A DNA stretch of 37,264 nucleotides from Alphaproteobacteria bacterium (GCA_013697055.1 JACCXK010000133.1:1-37264), one strand, 5' to 3'; counted from the first letter of the stretch, positions 13,860-23,190 are shown. Numbers and translations are program-made. Notes: a model not told the origin generated them from the letters alone.

Positions 13860-16514
13860 ATGAAAAGCCTTTCCGACGTCCGCACCGGATTCCTCGATTT
13901 CTTCGCAAGCCGCGGCCACACCGTGGTCCCGTCCTCGCCGCTGGTGCCGCGCAACGACCCCACCCTGCTGTTCACCAATGCGGGCATGGTCCAGTTCAAG
14001 AACCTGTTCACCGGCGCGGAAAAACGCCCCTACAGCCGCGCCACCACGGTGCAGAAATGCGTCCGCGCGGGCGGCAAGCACAACGACCTGGACAATGTCG
14101 GCTACACCGCCCGGCATCACACTTTCTTCGAGATGCTGGGCAACTTCTCGTTCGGCGATTACTTCAAGGAAGACGCCATCACCTTCGCCTGGGACTTCAT
14201 CACCAAGGTGGTGGGGCTCCCTGCGGACAAGCTGCTGATCACGGTCTATCCCACCGATGACGAGGCGCGCCGGCTTTGGAAGAAGATCGCCGGTTTCAGC
14301 GACGATCGCATTATCGGTCACGAGAGCAACCTGTGGGCGATGGGCCCCACCGGCCCTTGCGGCTTTTGCTCGGAAATCTTCTACGACCAGGGCCCCTCGG
14401 TGGCGGGCGGCCCGCCCGGTTCGCCGGACGAAGATGGCGACCGCTACCTGGAATTCTGGAACCTGGTCTTCATGCAGTTCGAGCAGGTGGACGAGAACAC
14501 CCGCCTGGATCTGCCCAAGCCCTCCATCGACACCGGCATGGGGCTGGAGCGCATCGCCGCCATCCTGCAGGGCGTTACCAACAACTACGATGTGGACCTG
14601 TTCCGCCATTTGATCGCAGCCTCGGAATCGGCCAGCGGGGTCGCCAGCAGCGGCGAAGCCACCTTCAGCCACCGCATCATTTCCGACCATCTGCGCGCCA
14701 CCTCCTTCCTGATCGCCGATGGCGTGCTACCCTCGAATGAAGGCCGCGGCTATGTGCTCCGCCGGATCATGCGTCGCGGCATGCGCCACGCGCATCTGCT
14801 GGGCACCAGGGATCCGTTGATGCACCGGCTGGTGCCGGCGCTGGTGGGCGAGATGGGCTCGGCCTATCCCGAACTCAAGCGCAGCGAGCCGTTGATCGCC
14901 GAAACCCTCAAGCTGGAAGAAATCCGCTTCCGCGAAACCCTGGCGCGGGGCCTCAAGCTCTTGGACGAAGCCACTATTGGCCTGAACAAGGGCGACCAGC
15001 TCAAGGGCGATGTCGCTTTCAAGCTCTATGACACCTACGGCTTTCCGCTGGACCTGACCGAGGAATCCCTGCGCGCGCGCGGCATCACCGTCGACACCGA
15101 CGGCTTTGCCGCGTCGATGCAGAAGCAGAAACAGGAAGCGCGCGCCTCCTGGACCGGCAATGCGGACGCCGCCAGTGAAGCCAAATGGTTCGCGGTGCTG
15201 GACGAAGTCGGCCGTACCGAATTCCTGGGCTATGACACCGAAGAAGCCGAAGGCGTGGTGCTCGCCATCTTCAAGGATGGCGGCCGGGTGATGGGCGCGT
15301 CCGCCGGCGAGGCAGTGGACATCGTCACCAACCAGACGCCCTTCTATGGCGAATCCGGCGGCCAGGCCGGCGACAGCGGCCATATCCAGTCCACCAAGGC
15401 CAAGGGGCAGGTCACCGACACCCAGAAAAAGCTGGGCGCGCTGCATGTCCATAGCGTGCGCCTCACCGAAGGCAGCATCGCGCCCGGCGATGCGGTCGAT
15501 CTGAAAGTGGATACCGAACGGCGCCGCGCCACCCGCGCCAATCACAGCGCCACCCATCTGCTGCATGCCGCGCTGAAGCGCGTGTTGGGAAACCATGTCA
15601 GCCAGAAGGGTTCGCTGGTGAATGCCGAGCGCCTGCGCTTCGACTTCTCGCATCCCAAGCCGGTATCGCCCGAGGAACTGGAACGCATCGAGGCGCAGGT
15701 GAACGCGGTGATCCGCCAGAACTCCGACACCTCCACCCGCCTGTTGCCCACCGACCAGGCCATCGCCGCGGGCGCCGAGGCGTTGTTCGGCGAGAAGTAT
15801 GGCGATGAAGTGCGTGTGCTGACCATGGGTTCTGACTTGGAGGCTTCGAAGGCTTTCTCGGTCGAACTGTGCGGCGGCACCCATGTCCATCGGTTGGGCG
15901 ATATCGGACTGTTCACCATCCTGGCGGAAAGCGCTGTCGCCGCCGGCGTGCGCCGTATCGAGGCGCTGACCAGCGAACATGCCCGCCGTTATCTGTCGGG
16001 CCAAGCCGAAATCGCCCGCGAGGCGGCCTTCGCCATCAAGACTCCCATCGGCGAACTTGCGGGCCGGGTGGCGCAGCTTTCGGAAGAACGCCGCAAGCTG
16101 GAACGCGAATTGGCCGAAGCCAAGAAGCAGCTCGCCTTGGCCGGCCCCGCCAAGAGCGGCGATGACGGCCAGGAAAGCATCGCGGGCCTGAAAGCCGTGC
16201 TGCGGCTGGTGGAAGGCGTGGCGCCCAAGGATCTCAAGAGCCTGGCCGACGGCGCCAAGGGCCAAGTCGGCAGCGGCGTGGTGGCGTTCGTCACTGCTGC
16301 GGACGGCAAGGTCTCCATCGTGGCCGGTGTCACCGAGGACCTGACATCGCGCATCAGCGCCGTGGACCTGGTTCGGGTGGCGGCGGAAGCCTTGGGCGGC
16401 AAAGGCGGCGGCGGCCGTCCTGACATGGCGCAGGCGGGCGGGCCGGACAATGGCAATCCGCAGCTCGCACTGGATGCCATTCGCAAGAAGCTGGGCGAGT
16501 TGGCTCCGGCTTAG
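13860..16514 (+). CDS. alaS: Alanyl-tRNA synthetase AlaS
   Basis: This 884-residue protein is read from the ATG at 13860; [20 protein letters not shown] is the standard AlaRS start. The N-terminal class II catalytic domain has [20 protein letters not shown] and [16 protein letters not shown]. The editing domain has the zinc-binding elements NHSATH (His562, His566) and CGGTH (Cys671, His675), which remove mischarged Ser and Gly. The C-terminal coiled coil and DHHA1 domain end at [20 protein letters not shown]. Full length. It follows recA, a gene order common in alphaproteobacteria, but a terminator lies between them. Confidence 0.99.
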   Translation: MKSLSDVRTGFLDFFASRGHTVVPSSPLVPRNDPTLLFTNAGMVQFKNLFTGAEKRPYSRATTVQKCVRAGGKHNDLDNVGYTARHHTFFEMLGNFSFGDYFKEDAITFAWDFITKVVGLPADKLLITVYPTDDEARRLWKKIAGFSDDRIIGHESNLWAMGPTGPCGFCSEIFYDQGPSVAGGPPGSPDEDGDRYLEFWNLVFMQFEQVDENTRLDLPKPSIDTGMGLERIAAILQGVTNNYDVDLFRHLIAASESASGVASSGEATFSHRIISDHLRATSFLIADGVLPSNEGRGYVLRRIMRRGMRHAHLLGTRDPLMHRLVPALVGEMGSAYPELKRSEPLIAETLKLEEIRFRETLARGLKLLDEATIGLNKGDQLKGDVAFKLYDTYGFPLDLTEESLRARGITVDTDGFAASMQKQKQEARASWTGNADAASEAKWFAVLDEVGRTEFLGYDTEEAEGVVLAIFKDGGRVMGASAGEAVDIVTNQTPFYGESGGQAGDSGHIQSTKAKGQVTDTQKKLGALHVHSVRLTEGSIAPGDAVDLKVDTERRRATRANHSATHLLHAALKRVLGNHVSQKGSLVNAERLRFDFSHPKPVSPEELERIEAQVNAVIRQNSDTSTRLLPTDQAIAAGAEALFGEKYGDEVRVLTMGSDLEASKAFSVELCGGTHVHRLGDIGLFTILAESAVAAGVRRIEALTSEHARRYLSGQAEIAREAAFAIKTPIGELAGRVAQLSEERRKLERELAEAKKQLALAGPAKSGDDGQESIAGLKAVLRLVEGVAPKDLKSLADGAKGQVGSGVVAFVTAADGKVSIVAGVTEDLTSRISAVDLVRVAAEALGGKGGGGRPDMAQAGGPDNGNPQLALDAIRKKLGELAPA

Positions 16515-16520
16515 CCCCAC

Positions 16521-16710
16521 CCTCTCCCCTGTGGGAGAGGACGCAAAATCTTGCGCTTGGCGAAGCGCAGCGAAGCCAAGTGCTTAGATTTTGCTAGGTG
16601 AGGGGTGCGTTTGTGCCCAACTCACCCCTAACCTGAAAAATCAACGGGTTGAGCGTCGCTATCGCGCCGCTAACCCGGTGATTTTTCTTCCTCTCCCACA
16701 AGGGGAGAGG
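16521..16710. repeat. MITE-like palindromic element after alaS
   Basis: The ends are CCTCTCCCCTGTGGGAGAGG (16521-16540) and, at 16690-16710, its reverse complement with a single extra A; each end is itself a hairpin. Inside are GCAAAATCT (16543-16551) with AGATTTTGC (16586-16594), enclosing CTTGGC with GCCAAG. A central arm pairs AGGTGAGGGGTG (16596-16607) with CACCCCTAACCT (16623-16634, one mismatch). A right arm pairs GAAAAATCA (16635-16643) with TGATTTTTC (16679-16687), enclosing GGGTT with AACCC. The whole is a roughly 190-bp mirror-organised element without coding capacity, like a miniature inverted-repeat element or compound REP. Confidence 0.75.
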
Positions 16711-16733
16711 GGAAGAAGAACGCGCTTCCTGTC

Positions 16734-16949
16734 CTAAGCAATAATATCCGGCAGCAGCCCGTTGTTGATCTCGGTGATTTCGTCTTTCAACTGAAGCTTG
16801 CGCTTCTTGAGCCGCGCCAGCGCCATCAGGTCGGTATTGCCCGTTTGCACCATGGCCTCGATGGCGGCGTCCAGGTCGCGATGTTCCTGCGTCAACTGGG
16901 TCAGCTTGGCGCGCGCGGCGACTTCATCGGGGCCGACAACACCGGTCAT
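16734..16949 (-). CDS. DUF465 / YdcH-family small protein
   Basis: This 71-residue helical protein has the YdcH (DUF465) signature: LTQEHRDLDAAIEAMVQ, then LARLKKRKLQLKDEITEI (about residues 46-63). The family forms short helical hairpins; its function is not established. The ATG overlaps the ubiX stop (ATGA), so it is co-translated with ubiX. A second DUF465-type gene lies on the other side of ubiX at 17727-17900, on the opposite strand. Confidence 0.82.
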   Translation of the reverse strand: MTGVVGPDEVAARAKLTQLTQEHRDLDAAIEAMVQTGNTDLMALARLKKRKLQLKDEITEINNGLLPDIIA

Positions 16950-17566
16950 GTTTTTGTCTTCCGCCGCCCTTTGGCCAATTCCTCGCCCCAGCGTTTGACG
17001 TCGGGCCAGTCATAGCCGAACAAATCCAAACAACGTCCTACCATCTGGTCCACCAAGTCGGACAAATTCTTGGGCTCGGCATAAAAGGCTGGCACCGGTG
17101 GCAGGATGATGGCGCCCATTTCGGCCAGCGCCGTCATGGTGCGCAGGTGCCCCAGATGCAGCGGCGTCTCGCGCACCATCAGCACCAGCGGCCGGCGTTC
17201 CTTCAGCATCACGTCGGCGGCGCGGGTCAGAAGGCTGGTGGTCACGCCGGTGGCGATCTCGCTCATGGTGCGCACGCTGCATGGCGCCACGATCATGCCT
17301 TTGGTCTTGAAGCTGCCGCTGGCGATGGGCGCGGCGATGTCGGCGATCGCGTAACTGTAATCCGCCTTGGCGGCGACCTGGCGGGGCGACAATTTTGTTT
17401 CGTAGCCGATGGTCATTTCCGCAGGCTTGGTCATAACCAGGTGTGATTCTATCCCCAACTCCCGCGCCGCTTCCAGCAGGCGGATGCCATAGGCAACGCC
17501 CGACGCCCCCGACAGGCCGATAACCAGCCGTTCTGCTTTGTCTTTTGGGTTCCCGTCGCGTGTCAT
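16946..17566 (-). CDS. ubiX: Flavin prenyltransferase UbiX
   Basis: About 206 residues from the ATG at 17566; the frame stays open further upstream but without family similarity. UbiX makes prenylated FMN, the cofactor of UbiD-type decarboxylases in ubiquinone synthesis. The FMN-binding start (LVIGLSGASGVAYGIRLLEA), the segment GMIVAPCSVRTMSEIATGVT and the conserved region VLMVRETPLHLGHLRTMTAL identify it. The C-terminus (VDQMVGRCLDLFGYDWPDVK) is standard. The 4-base overlap with the DUF465 gene indicates an operon. No ubiD is in the window. Confidence 0.95.
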   Translation of the reverse strand: MTRDGNPKDKAERLVIGLSGASGVAYGIRLLEAARELGIESHLVMTKPAEMTIGYETKLSPRQVAAKADYSYAIADIAAPIASGSFKTKGMIVAPCSVRTMSEIATGVTTSLLTRAADVMLKERRPLVLMVRETPLHLGHLRTMTALAEMGAIILPPVPAFYAEPKNLSDLVDQMVGRCLDLFGYDWPDVKRWGEELAKGRRKTKT

Positions 17567-17726
17567 GGGCCACCCGTTAGCATTTCTTAAGGCAAGCACA
17601 AAGAGTTTCGGTTCCCGCCCCCTTTTGGGGATGACAGGCCCCCGGTTTGGTGCTTCACTTTTGGCGCCAGGCGCGTGTGCAAGCCGCGCGCGCCAGCCGA
17701 CCGAAATCCAACGATGAGGTGCATGC

Positions 17727-17900
17727 ATGGCGCTACAAGGACACATTAATCATCTGTCCAACCAGCATAAGAAAATCCAGGACATCATCGAGCACGAGAT
17801 GGCCAACCCCGACTGGGATGAAATCCGGGTCGTGGCGCTGAAAAAGCAAAAACTTCGAATCAAGGACGAGCTCGAACGACTGAGAAACGCCGTTAACTGA
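17727..17900 (+). CDS. Second DUF465 / YdcH-like small protein
   Basis: A 57-residue protein read ATG to TGA, starting MALQGHINHLSNQHKKIQDI and ending LRIKDELERLRNAVN. The pair of helices and the motif ALKKQKLRIKDEL match the YdcH (DUF465) family. GATGAGG lies about 8 bases upstream of the ATG. It diverges from ubiX. The 3' end faces the acyl-CoA synthetase gene. It is easy to miss because of its size. Function is unknown. Confidence 0.8.
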   Translation: MALQGHINHLSNQHKKIQDIIEHEMANPDWDEIRVVALKKQKLRIKDELERLRNAVN

Positions 17901-17953
17901 GCCGACCGCATCCCCGCCGGGCCGCGCCTTGTGCGCGCGGCCGCGGGGATCGC

Positions 17954-19609
17954 TTACAGACTTTTCGCCATTTCGCGCAGCAGGAACTTCTGGATCTTGC
18001 CCGTCGATGTCTTGGGCAGGTCTGCGAATACAATCGTACGCGGCAGCTTGAATTTCGCCAGCCGCGCCCGCGCGAACTCCGCGATCTCTGCTTCGCTGAC
18101 GTTCGCTCCGGGGCGCAGTTCGACAAAGGCGCAAGGATGCTCGCCCCACTTGGCATCGGGCCGCGCCACCACCGCCACGAACAGCACCGACGGATGCTTG
18201 GCGATGGCGTCTTCCACTTCGATGGACGAGATGTTCTCGCCGCCGGAAATGATGATGTCCTTGCTGCGGTCCTTGAGCTGAATATAGCCGTCCGGATACA
18301 TCACCCCCAAGTCGCCGGAATGAAACCAGCCGCCTTTCAGCGCGTCTTTGGTCGCCTTGGGATTCTTGAGGTAGCCGCGCATCACGATATTGCCGCGGAA
18401 CATCACCTCGCCGATGGTTTTGCCATCGGCCGGCACCGGTTTCATGGTTTTGGGATTCAGCACCGCCAGCGCTTCCAGCGGGACATAGCGTACGCCCTGG
18501 CGCGCCTTCCTGGCGGCGCGGTCGGCGCTGTCGAGCGCGTTCCATTCCTCATGCCATTCATTGACCACCGCGGGGCCATAGACTTCGGTCAGGCCATAGA
18601 CATGCACCACATCGAATCCCGCCTCGGCCATCGCCGCCAGGGTGGATTCCGGTGGTGGCGCGGCGGCGGCCATGAAGCGTACTTTCAGCGGAAAGCTTTT
18701 GCGTTCCGTGTCTGAAGCATTGACCAGGGTGCTCATGACAATGGGCGCGCCGCACAGATGGGTCACGCCGTGCTCGGCCAAGGCGTCGAAGATCGCGCCC
18801 GCCCGCACCCAGCGCAGGCAGACATGGGTGCCGGCGACCGCCGACAGCGACCAGGGCATGCACCAGCCGTTGCAGTGAAACATCGGCAGGGTCCAGAGCA
18901 GCACAGGATGCTCGACCATGGTGCCGGCCAGGGCATTGCCGTAGCACATCAAGGCGGCGCCGCGATGATGATAGACCACGCCCTTGGGATTGCCGGTGGT
19001 GCCGGAAGTATAGTTCAGGGCGATGGCGTCCCATTCATCATCGGGCATCTTCCAGGCGAAATCCGGATCGCCGCTCTTGAGGAATTTCTCGTAGTCGATC
19101 TTGCCGAGGCGCGCGCCGCTTTGCGGAAATTCCCTGTCGTCATAATCGATCACCAGCGGCTTTTTCTTCAGCAGCTTCAACGCCGCCGCGACCGTGGCGG
19201 AAAATTCGCGGTCGGTGATCAGGATTTTGGCGCCACCATGTTCCAGCATGAAGGCAAGGCTTGCCGCATCCAGCCGCGTGTTCAGTGCATTCAGCACCGC
19301 GCCCAGCATGGGGATGCCGTAATGGGCTTCCAGCATGGGCGGGGTGTTGGCCAGCATCACCGCCACCGTGTCGCCCTTGGCTATGCCCTGCTTCGCCAGT
19401 GCCGAGGCCAGCCGGCGGCTCCTCGCATAAAAGGTGGCGTAATCGGTGCGCTGCCGGCCATGGATGATGGCGGTGTGCTTGGGGAAGGTCCTGGCGGTGC
19501 GTTCCAGGAAGGACAGCGGCGTCAGCGGCTGGAAATTGGCCGCAGTACGGTCCAGCCCGGTCTCAAACGGCTTTGTGACGGTTTTGCGGTTGGTCTTTTG
19601 GGCGGCCAT
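17954..19609 (-). CDS. AMP-forming acyl-CoA synthetase
   Basis: This 551-residue member of the adenylate-forming family activates a carboxylic acid through acyl-AMP to acyl-CoA. The ATP-binding loop YTSGTTGNPKGVVYHH begins at residue 200. VYGLTEVYGP, LKDRSKDIIISGGENISSIE (hinge) and KTSTGKIQKFLLRE (with the catalytic Lys) are intact. The overall resemblance is to medium/long-chain or methylmercaptopropionate-type ligases (AlkK/DmdB-like); the exact acid cannot be read from sequence. No signal peptide, so cytoplasmic or membrane-associated. It diverges from the YqaA-type gene at 19685 across 75 bases. Confidence 0.93.
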   Translation of the reverse strand: MAAQKTNRKTVTKPFETGLDRTAANFQPLTPLSFLERTARTFPKHTAIIHGRQRTDYATFYARSRRLASALAKQGIAKGDTVAVMLANTPPMLEAHYGIPMLGAVLNALNTRLDAASLAFMLEHGGAKILITDREFSATVAAALKLLKKKPLVIDYDDREFPQSGARLGKIDYEKFLKSGDPDFAWKMPDDEWDAIALNYTSGTTGNPKGVVYHHRGAALMCYGNALAGTMVEHPVLLWTLPMFHCNGWCMPWSLSAVAGTHVCLRWVRAGAIFDALAEHGVTHLCGAPIVMSTLVNASDTERKSFPLKVRFMAAAAPPPESTLAAMAEAGFDVVHVYGLTEVYGPAVVNEWHEEWNALDSADRAARKARQGVRYVPLEALAVLNPKTMKPVPADGKTIGEVMFRGNIVMRGYLKNPKATKDALKGGWFHSGDLGVMYPDGYIQLKDRSKDIIISGGENISSIEVEDAIAKHPSVLFVAVVARPDAKWGEHPCAFVELRPGANVSEAEIAEFARARLAKFKLPRTIVFADLPKTSTGKIQKFLLREMAKSL

Positions 19610-19684
19610 GGGAGGCGCACGCTAGAGAAACGGGCCCCACGCGGCAAGGTTGGATGAAGCCGGCGGTAATGTTAGAAGCCGCTC

Positions 19685-20302
19685 ATGACCATCATCGATC
19701 AGCCTGCCAAAAAGCCGCGCGGATTGCGCGCCGTCTATGCCTGGATGCTGGCCAATGCCGGCGGCAAAAATGCCTGGGCGCTGGTGGCGGTGTTCGCCTT
19801 TGCCGAAGCCTGCTTCTTTCCCATTCCCGCCGATGTGATGGTGCTGCCCATGATGCTGGCGGACCGCAAGCGCGTGTTCCGGCTGGGCGCCTGGGTGGCC
19901 TTCTGGTCGGTGGCGGGCGGCATGCTGGGTTATGCCATCGGCGCGCTGTTCTGGGAGACGGCGGGTCAGTGGTTGATCCATGCCCTGCATATTCCGCTGG
20001 CCAAGGTGGAATATTACCGCGCCGAATACAGCCAGAACGCCTACTACATCATGTTGCAGGGCGCGACACCGATCCCCTACAAGCTGGTGACCATCGCCAG
20101 CGGGCTGGCCGGGGTCAGCTTCCCGCTTTTCATGCTCTATTCGGCCATCACCCGCAGCATTCGCTACATCGTGATCGAGGCGATGCTGGTCTATTTCTTC
20201 GGTGAACGCGCTCAGGCGCTGCTCGAGAAATATCTCGAGGTGGCGTTGATCGCTTTCCTGGCAGTCGTCGTGCTGGGGATCGCCGCCGCGATCTACCTTT
20301 AG
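19685..20302 (+). CDS. YqaA/DedA-type (VTT domain) membrane protein
   Basis: This 205-residue polytopic inner-membrane protein resembles YqaA-type members of the SNARE-associated/VTT superfamily. Features include AEACFFPIPADVMVLPMMLA (the E-x-x-x-x-P-I-P type motif), a GGMLGYAIGALFWE segment, and QGATPIPYKLVTIASGLAGV, which is the second conserved half. A C-terminal helix (LEVALIAFLAVVVLGIAAAI) ends the protein. DedA-superfamily proteins affect membrane lipid flipping and envelope stability; the specific job here is unknown. The stop codon overlaps the stop of the DUF1013 gene by four bases (TTAG), tail to tail. Confidence 0.88.
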   Translation: MTIIDQPAKKPRGLRAVYAWMLANAGGKNAWALVAVFAFAEACFFPIPADVMVLPMMLADRKRVFRLGAWVAFWSVAGGMLGYAIGALFWETAGQWLIHALHIPLAKVEYYRAEYSQNAYYIMLQGATPIPYKLVTIASGLAGVSFPLFMLYSAITRSIRYIVIEAMLVYFFGERAQALLEKYLEVALIAFLAVVVLGIAAAIYL

Positions 20303-20997
20303 TCCTGCTCCAACTCGCTCGACAGCACCGCGTCATCCGGCGCGGGCGCGCCTTCCGACGGCGCATCTTCGCGCGCCGGCAATTCCACCAAGGGTTCACC
20401 GGTGGTTTCGGCGATGGTCTTCAGCGACGCGCCCTTGCGGGCGGCGCGCTTCTCGGCGCGTTCGCGCTTGGCGTTGACGCGGCTCACCGCCAAGTCCAGT
20501 TCCAGCTGCGAGCACAGGCCCAACGTCACCGGGTCGACCGCCTTGATGTTGGCGGCGTTCCAGTGCGAACGCTCGCGGATCTTGGCGATGGTCGCCTTGG
20601 TGGTGCCGATCAGCTTGATGATGTCGCTGTCGGAAAATTCCGGATGGTTGCGGATGATCCAGTACACCGCGTCGGGCTTGTCCTGGCGCTTCGACACCGG
20701 CGTGTAACGCGGGGCGCGCTTCTGGCGCACATTGGGCATCTTGTGCTTGGGCGCCGCCATCTTCAGGCGCTTCTTGGGATCTTTTTCCGCGTCGGCGATC
20801 TGTTCGCGGGTGAGCTGGCCGGTGGCCACCGGGTCCTGGCCCTTGATGCCCTTGGCGACGTCTTCGTCGGCGATGCCTTTCACTTCCAGCGGATGCAACC
20901 CGCAGAAGTCGGCGATCTGTTCAAAGGACAGGCCGGTATTGTCCACCAGCCAGACGGCGGTGGCCTTGGGCATCAGGGGTTTGTTCTCGACGGCCAT
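20299..20997 (-). CDS. DUF1013 cell-cycle regulator (TrcR-type)
   Basis: This 232-residue protein belongs to DUF1013, a family confined largely to alphaproteobacteria and often named cell cycle transcriptional regulator TrcR. It starts MAVENKPLMPKATAVWLVDN, followed by helix-turn-helix-like segments TGLSFEQIADFCGLHPLEVK (about residues 28-47) and HPEFSDSDIIKLIGTTKATI. The body is basic (APKHKMPNVRQKRAPRYTPV), and the tail is Pro/Glu/Asp-rich. GGGAGAG precedes the ATG. It sits among other conserved alphaproteobacterial genes (DUF1192, rcdA, rpmE), which fits a core cell-cycle role. Function at this locus is inferred from the family name only. Confidence 0.85.
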   Translation of the reverse strand: MAVENKPLMPKATAVWLVDNTGLSFEQIADFCGLHPLEVKGIADEDVAKGIKGQDPVATGQLTREQIADAEKDPKKRLKMAAPKHKMPNVRQKRAPRYTPVSKRQDKPDAVYWIIRNHPEFSDSDIIKLIGTTKATIAKIRERSHWNAANIKAVDPVTLGLCSQLELDLAVSRVNAKRERAEKRAARKGASLKTIAETTGEPLVELPAREDAPSEGAPAPDDAVLSSELEQD

Positions 20998-21071
20998 GAT
21001 AATTCTCTCCCGTTGAGCGGGGGCCGTATCCGAGCCCGCCGCCCCTCGTCAGGTTAATCCTTTCGAGGAAT

Positions 21072-21144
21072 GCGGTCTTTTAGCGAGGTCGCCCCTCGAC
21101 CGCAAAGACTTTCAGGCCCCTCCCCCCATTTTTTGGGGGTGAGG
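21072..21144. repeat. GC-rich hairpins between the quinone oxidoreductase and DUF1013 genes
   Basis: GCGGTC (21072-21077) pairs with GACCGC (21098-21103), enclosing CGAGG with CCTCG. A second structure pairs CCCCC (21123-21127) with GGGGG (21135-21139) across ATTTTTT. They lie in the 208-base gap between two minus-strand genes, immediately downstream of the oxidoreductase. They may help end its mRNA or be another intergenic palindrome. Confidence 0.5.
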
Positions 21145-21205
21145 CGGGCGGCCAAGCCAGCCGAACGCCGAAGCACCGATCAGGTGCGAAGGCCGGAGGG
21201 GGGCA

Positions 21206-22180
21206 CTAAAAAGTCAGCAAGATTTTGCCGATATGGCCGGTTTTGGCCATGAATTCATGGGCCTGTTGGGCCTCCGCGAGAGGAAAAACCCGGGCGATGA
21301 CCGGTTTGACCCGGCTTCCAAGCAGGGGCCAGACCTCCTGCAGCAGGACGTCGCGGATGGCGCGTTTCTGTTCGGGGTCACGCCCGCGCAGGGTGGTCGC
21401 GGCCAAGGTCAGACGCTTGGTCAGCACGGGCGCGAAATTCACTTCGGCCTTGCTGCCCTTCTGGTAGGCGATGTTGACGATGCGGCCCCAAGTGGCGGCG
21501 GCCTCGATGTTGCGCTGGATATAATCGCCGCCGACCATGTCCAGGATCACGTCCACGCCTTTGCCGCCGGTCTCCTGTTTGACCACGCCAACGAAATCCT
21601 CGCGGGTATAATTGATGGCGCGCGTGGCGCCGAAGCTGCGCGCCGCTTCGCACTTGGCGTCGCTGCCGGCGGTGGTGAACACCCTGTGCCCGCGTGCGGC
21701 GAACATCTGGATGGCAAGGCTGCCGATGCCGGAGGTGCCGCCATGGATCAGCAAACTCTCGCCGGACGCCAGCCGCCCGGTGTCGATGATGTTGGTCCAG
21801 GCGGTGAAGGCCGCTTCCGGCAAGCCCGCTGCCTCCATCAGGTCCACCGCATCCGGCACCGGCAACACACTGCCGGCATCGGCCAATGCGAACTGGGCAT
21901 AACCACCGCCCGGCAGCAGGGCGCAAACCTTTTCGCCCAACCTCCAGCCAGCCACGCCATCGCCCAACTCTGCAATCGTGCCCGAGACCTCCATGCCCAG
22001 GATGGGGGAGGCGCCCGGCGGCGGCGGATAATGGCCCCGGGCCTGCAACAGGTCGGCATTGTTCAGGCCGGCGGCAGCGACCGTGATTAACACCTGGCCG
22101 GGGCCGGGCGCGGGCCGAGGCTCGGAGCCCAGCACCAGCCGGTAGTCCCGGCCGGAATTTTCCACATGGATAATTTTCAT
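21206..22180 (-). CDS. NADPH:quinone oxidoreductase, PIG3 family
   Basis: This 324-residue medium-chain dehydrogenase/reductase lacks the structural-zinc cysteines, as quinone reductases do. The N-terminal GroES-like domain (VLITVAAAGLNNADLLQARG, HYPPPPGASPILGMEVSG) is typical of the PIG3/TP53I3 type. The nucleotide-binding motif is LLIHGGTSGIGSLAIQMFAA, followed by DVILDMVGGDYIQRN. The end KTGHIGKILLTF is also the family's. It should reduce quinones with NADPH in the cytoplasm. It is divergent from the DUF1192 gene, with 59 bases between the starts, a common alphaproteobacterial arrangement. Confidence 0.93.
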   Translation of the reverse strand: MKIIHVENSGRDYRLVLGSEPRPAPGPGQVLITVAAAGLNNADLLQARGHYPPPPGASPILGMEVSGTIAELGDGVAGWRLGEKVCALLPGGGYAQFALADAGSVLPVPDAVDLMEAAGLPEAAFTAWTNIIDTGRLASGESLLIHGGTSGIGSLAIQMFAARGHRVFTTAGSDAKCEAARSFGATRAINYTREDFVGVVKQETGGKGVDVILDMVGGDYIQRNIEAAATWGRIVNIAYQKGSKAEVNFAPVLTKRLTLAATTLRGRDPEQKRAIRDVLLQEVWPLLGSRVKPVIARVFPLAEAQQAHEFMAKTGHIGKILLTF

Positions 22181-22239
22181 ATCTTGCGCGGCTTTCCTGG
22201 TGGGAACAGACTAAACGCGAAATTGCCAAAGTCGAAACC

Positions 22240-22425
22240 ATGGACTTGGACGAGCCACGCAAGAAGCTTCCCGATATCGTGCTAGGCGAGGATATTTCCA
22301 CCCTGTCGGCGCATGAACTGGAAAAGCGCATTGCCCGGCTTGAGGCGGAAATCGCCCGCTGCAGCGAGGCGATAACGCACCGCAACGCCACAAAAAGCGC
22401 GGCGGAGAGTTTCTTCAAAAAGTGA
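22240..22425 (+). CDS. DUF1192 small protein
   Basis: This 61-residue protein belongs to DUF1192. It starts MDLDEPRKKLPDIVLGEDIS, followed by LSAHELEKRIARLEAEIARC, a short coiled-coil helix, and ends KSAAESFFKK, all as in the family. No activity is known. It is divergent from the quinone oxidoreductase gene and lies upstream of rcdA on the same strand, with 148 bases between them. Confidence 0.88.
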   Translation: MDLDEPRKKLPDIVLGEDISTLSAHELEKRIARLEAEIARCSEAITHRNATKSAAESFFKK

Positions 22426-22573
22426 ATGCGTTAATTTGCACAACAGGAATAAGCATAAGCGCCGATATCGGGGTCATTTACCAACCAATTGGCTTTGCGG
22501 ACGCGCAGCGGCTTGCTAGCGTCCCGCCAAGATTTCAAGAATGGGCCCAGCGAACGGGCCTCTCGGGGACGAA

Positions 22574-23062
22574 ATGCCGATGAACGATATCGAGACCACG
22601 TCCTTCACCGACGGGGCCATGTTCGACAAGACTTTTGACGAAGGCATGGCGCTGGTGGAGGAAACCGCACGCTATCTCGACGGCAAGGGCCGCGAGGAAG
22701 CCCGCGTCCTGCCGCGCAAGGCTGCGATGCTCTATGCCGGCGAAAGCATGCGTGTCACCACCCGCCTGATGCAGGCGGCAAGCTGGCTGTTGGTGCAGCG
22801 CGCGGTGCGCGACGGCGACATGGAACGCGACGACGCCTTGAATGACCGGTACCGCCTTGGCAGCCGCGAAATCTGCCTGGGCTCCTGCGCCGAGGATACC
22901 GCGCCGTTGCCGGGGGAACTGAGGGATCTGTTGTCGCGCAGCGATAGCCTCTATCGCCGCATCGCCCGGCTGGACGATATCCTGTTCGGCCAAGGCGAAG
23001 CCGCGCCATCAGGCGCGCGGGGGCAGATGGACGCTTTGGCTCAGGCCTTCGGCGGTAACTGA
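22574..23062 (+). CDS. rcdA: DUF1465 protein, RcdA-type CtrA-degradation adaptor
   Basis: About 162 residues from the ATG at 22574 (GGGGACGAA upstream); an in-frame ATG at 22541 lacks a ribosome binding site. The helical core FDKTFDEGMALVEETARYLD, then RVLPRKAAMLYAGESMRVTT, RLMQAASWLLVQRAV and RYRLGSREICLGS match the DUF1465/RcdA family. In Caulobacter RcdA joins CpdR and PopA to bring CtrA to ClpXP at the swarmer-to-stalked transition. Sharing a 37-kb window with ctrA and cckA supports the same role here. The flexible C-terminal tail is present. A strong terminator follows. Confidence 0.87.
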   Translation: MPMNDIETTSFTDGAMFDKTFDEGMALVEETARYLDGKGREEARVLPRKAAMLYAGESMRVTTRLMQAASWLLVQRAVRDGDMERDDALNDRYRLGSREICLGSCAEDTAPLPGELRDLLSRSDSLYRRIARLDDILFGQGEAAPSGARGQMDALAQAFGGN

Positions 23063-23080
23063 CTTTCAGACTGCACAAAC

Positions 23081-23110
23081 AAAACGCCGCCGGGTGACCG
23101 GCGGCGTTTT
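23081..23110. terminator. Bidirectional terminator between rcdA and rpmE
   Basis: AAAACGCCGCCGG (23081-23093) pairs with CCGGCGGCGTTTT (23098-23110) around GTGA. The T-run exists on both strands, so it can end rcdA from the left and rpmE from the right. Confidence 0.85.
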
Positions 23111-23190
23111 GGTATTCGGATGAAAGAGCTTTAGCCCTTCACGAAGCCGTCGCTAGCGACAGCGTAGTGCGACGGGTGAGCAAAGGCCGA

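Noticed and set aside
14727-16520. 597-codon minus-strand ORF opposite alaS
   Set aside because: alaS is unmistakable on the plus strand; the opposite frame is compositional.
16521-16710. Reading the palindromic block after alaS as a simple terminator
   Set aside because: The hairpins lack T-runs and extend far beyond a terminator, with mirrored terminal arms.
23101-23190. Possible additional small gene downstream of rpmE
   Set aside because: The only readable frame is the in-frame continuation of rpmE after its stop, and it has no start of its own.
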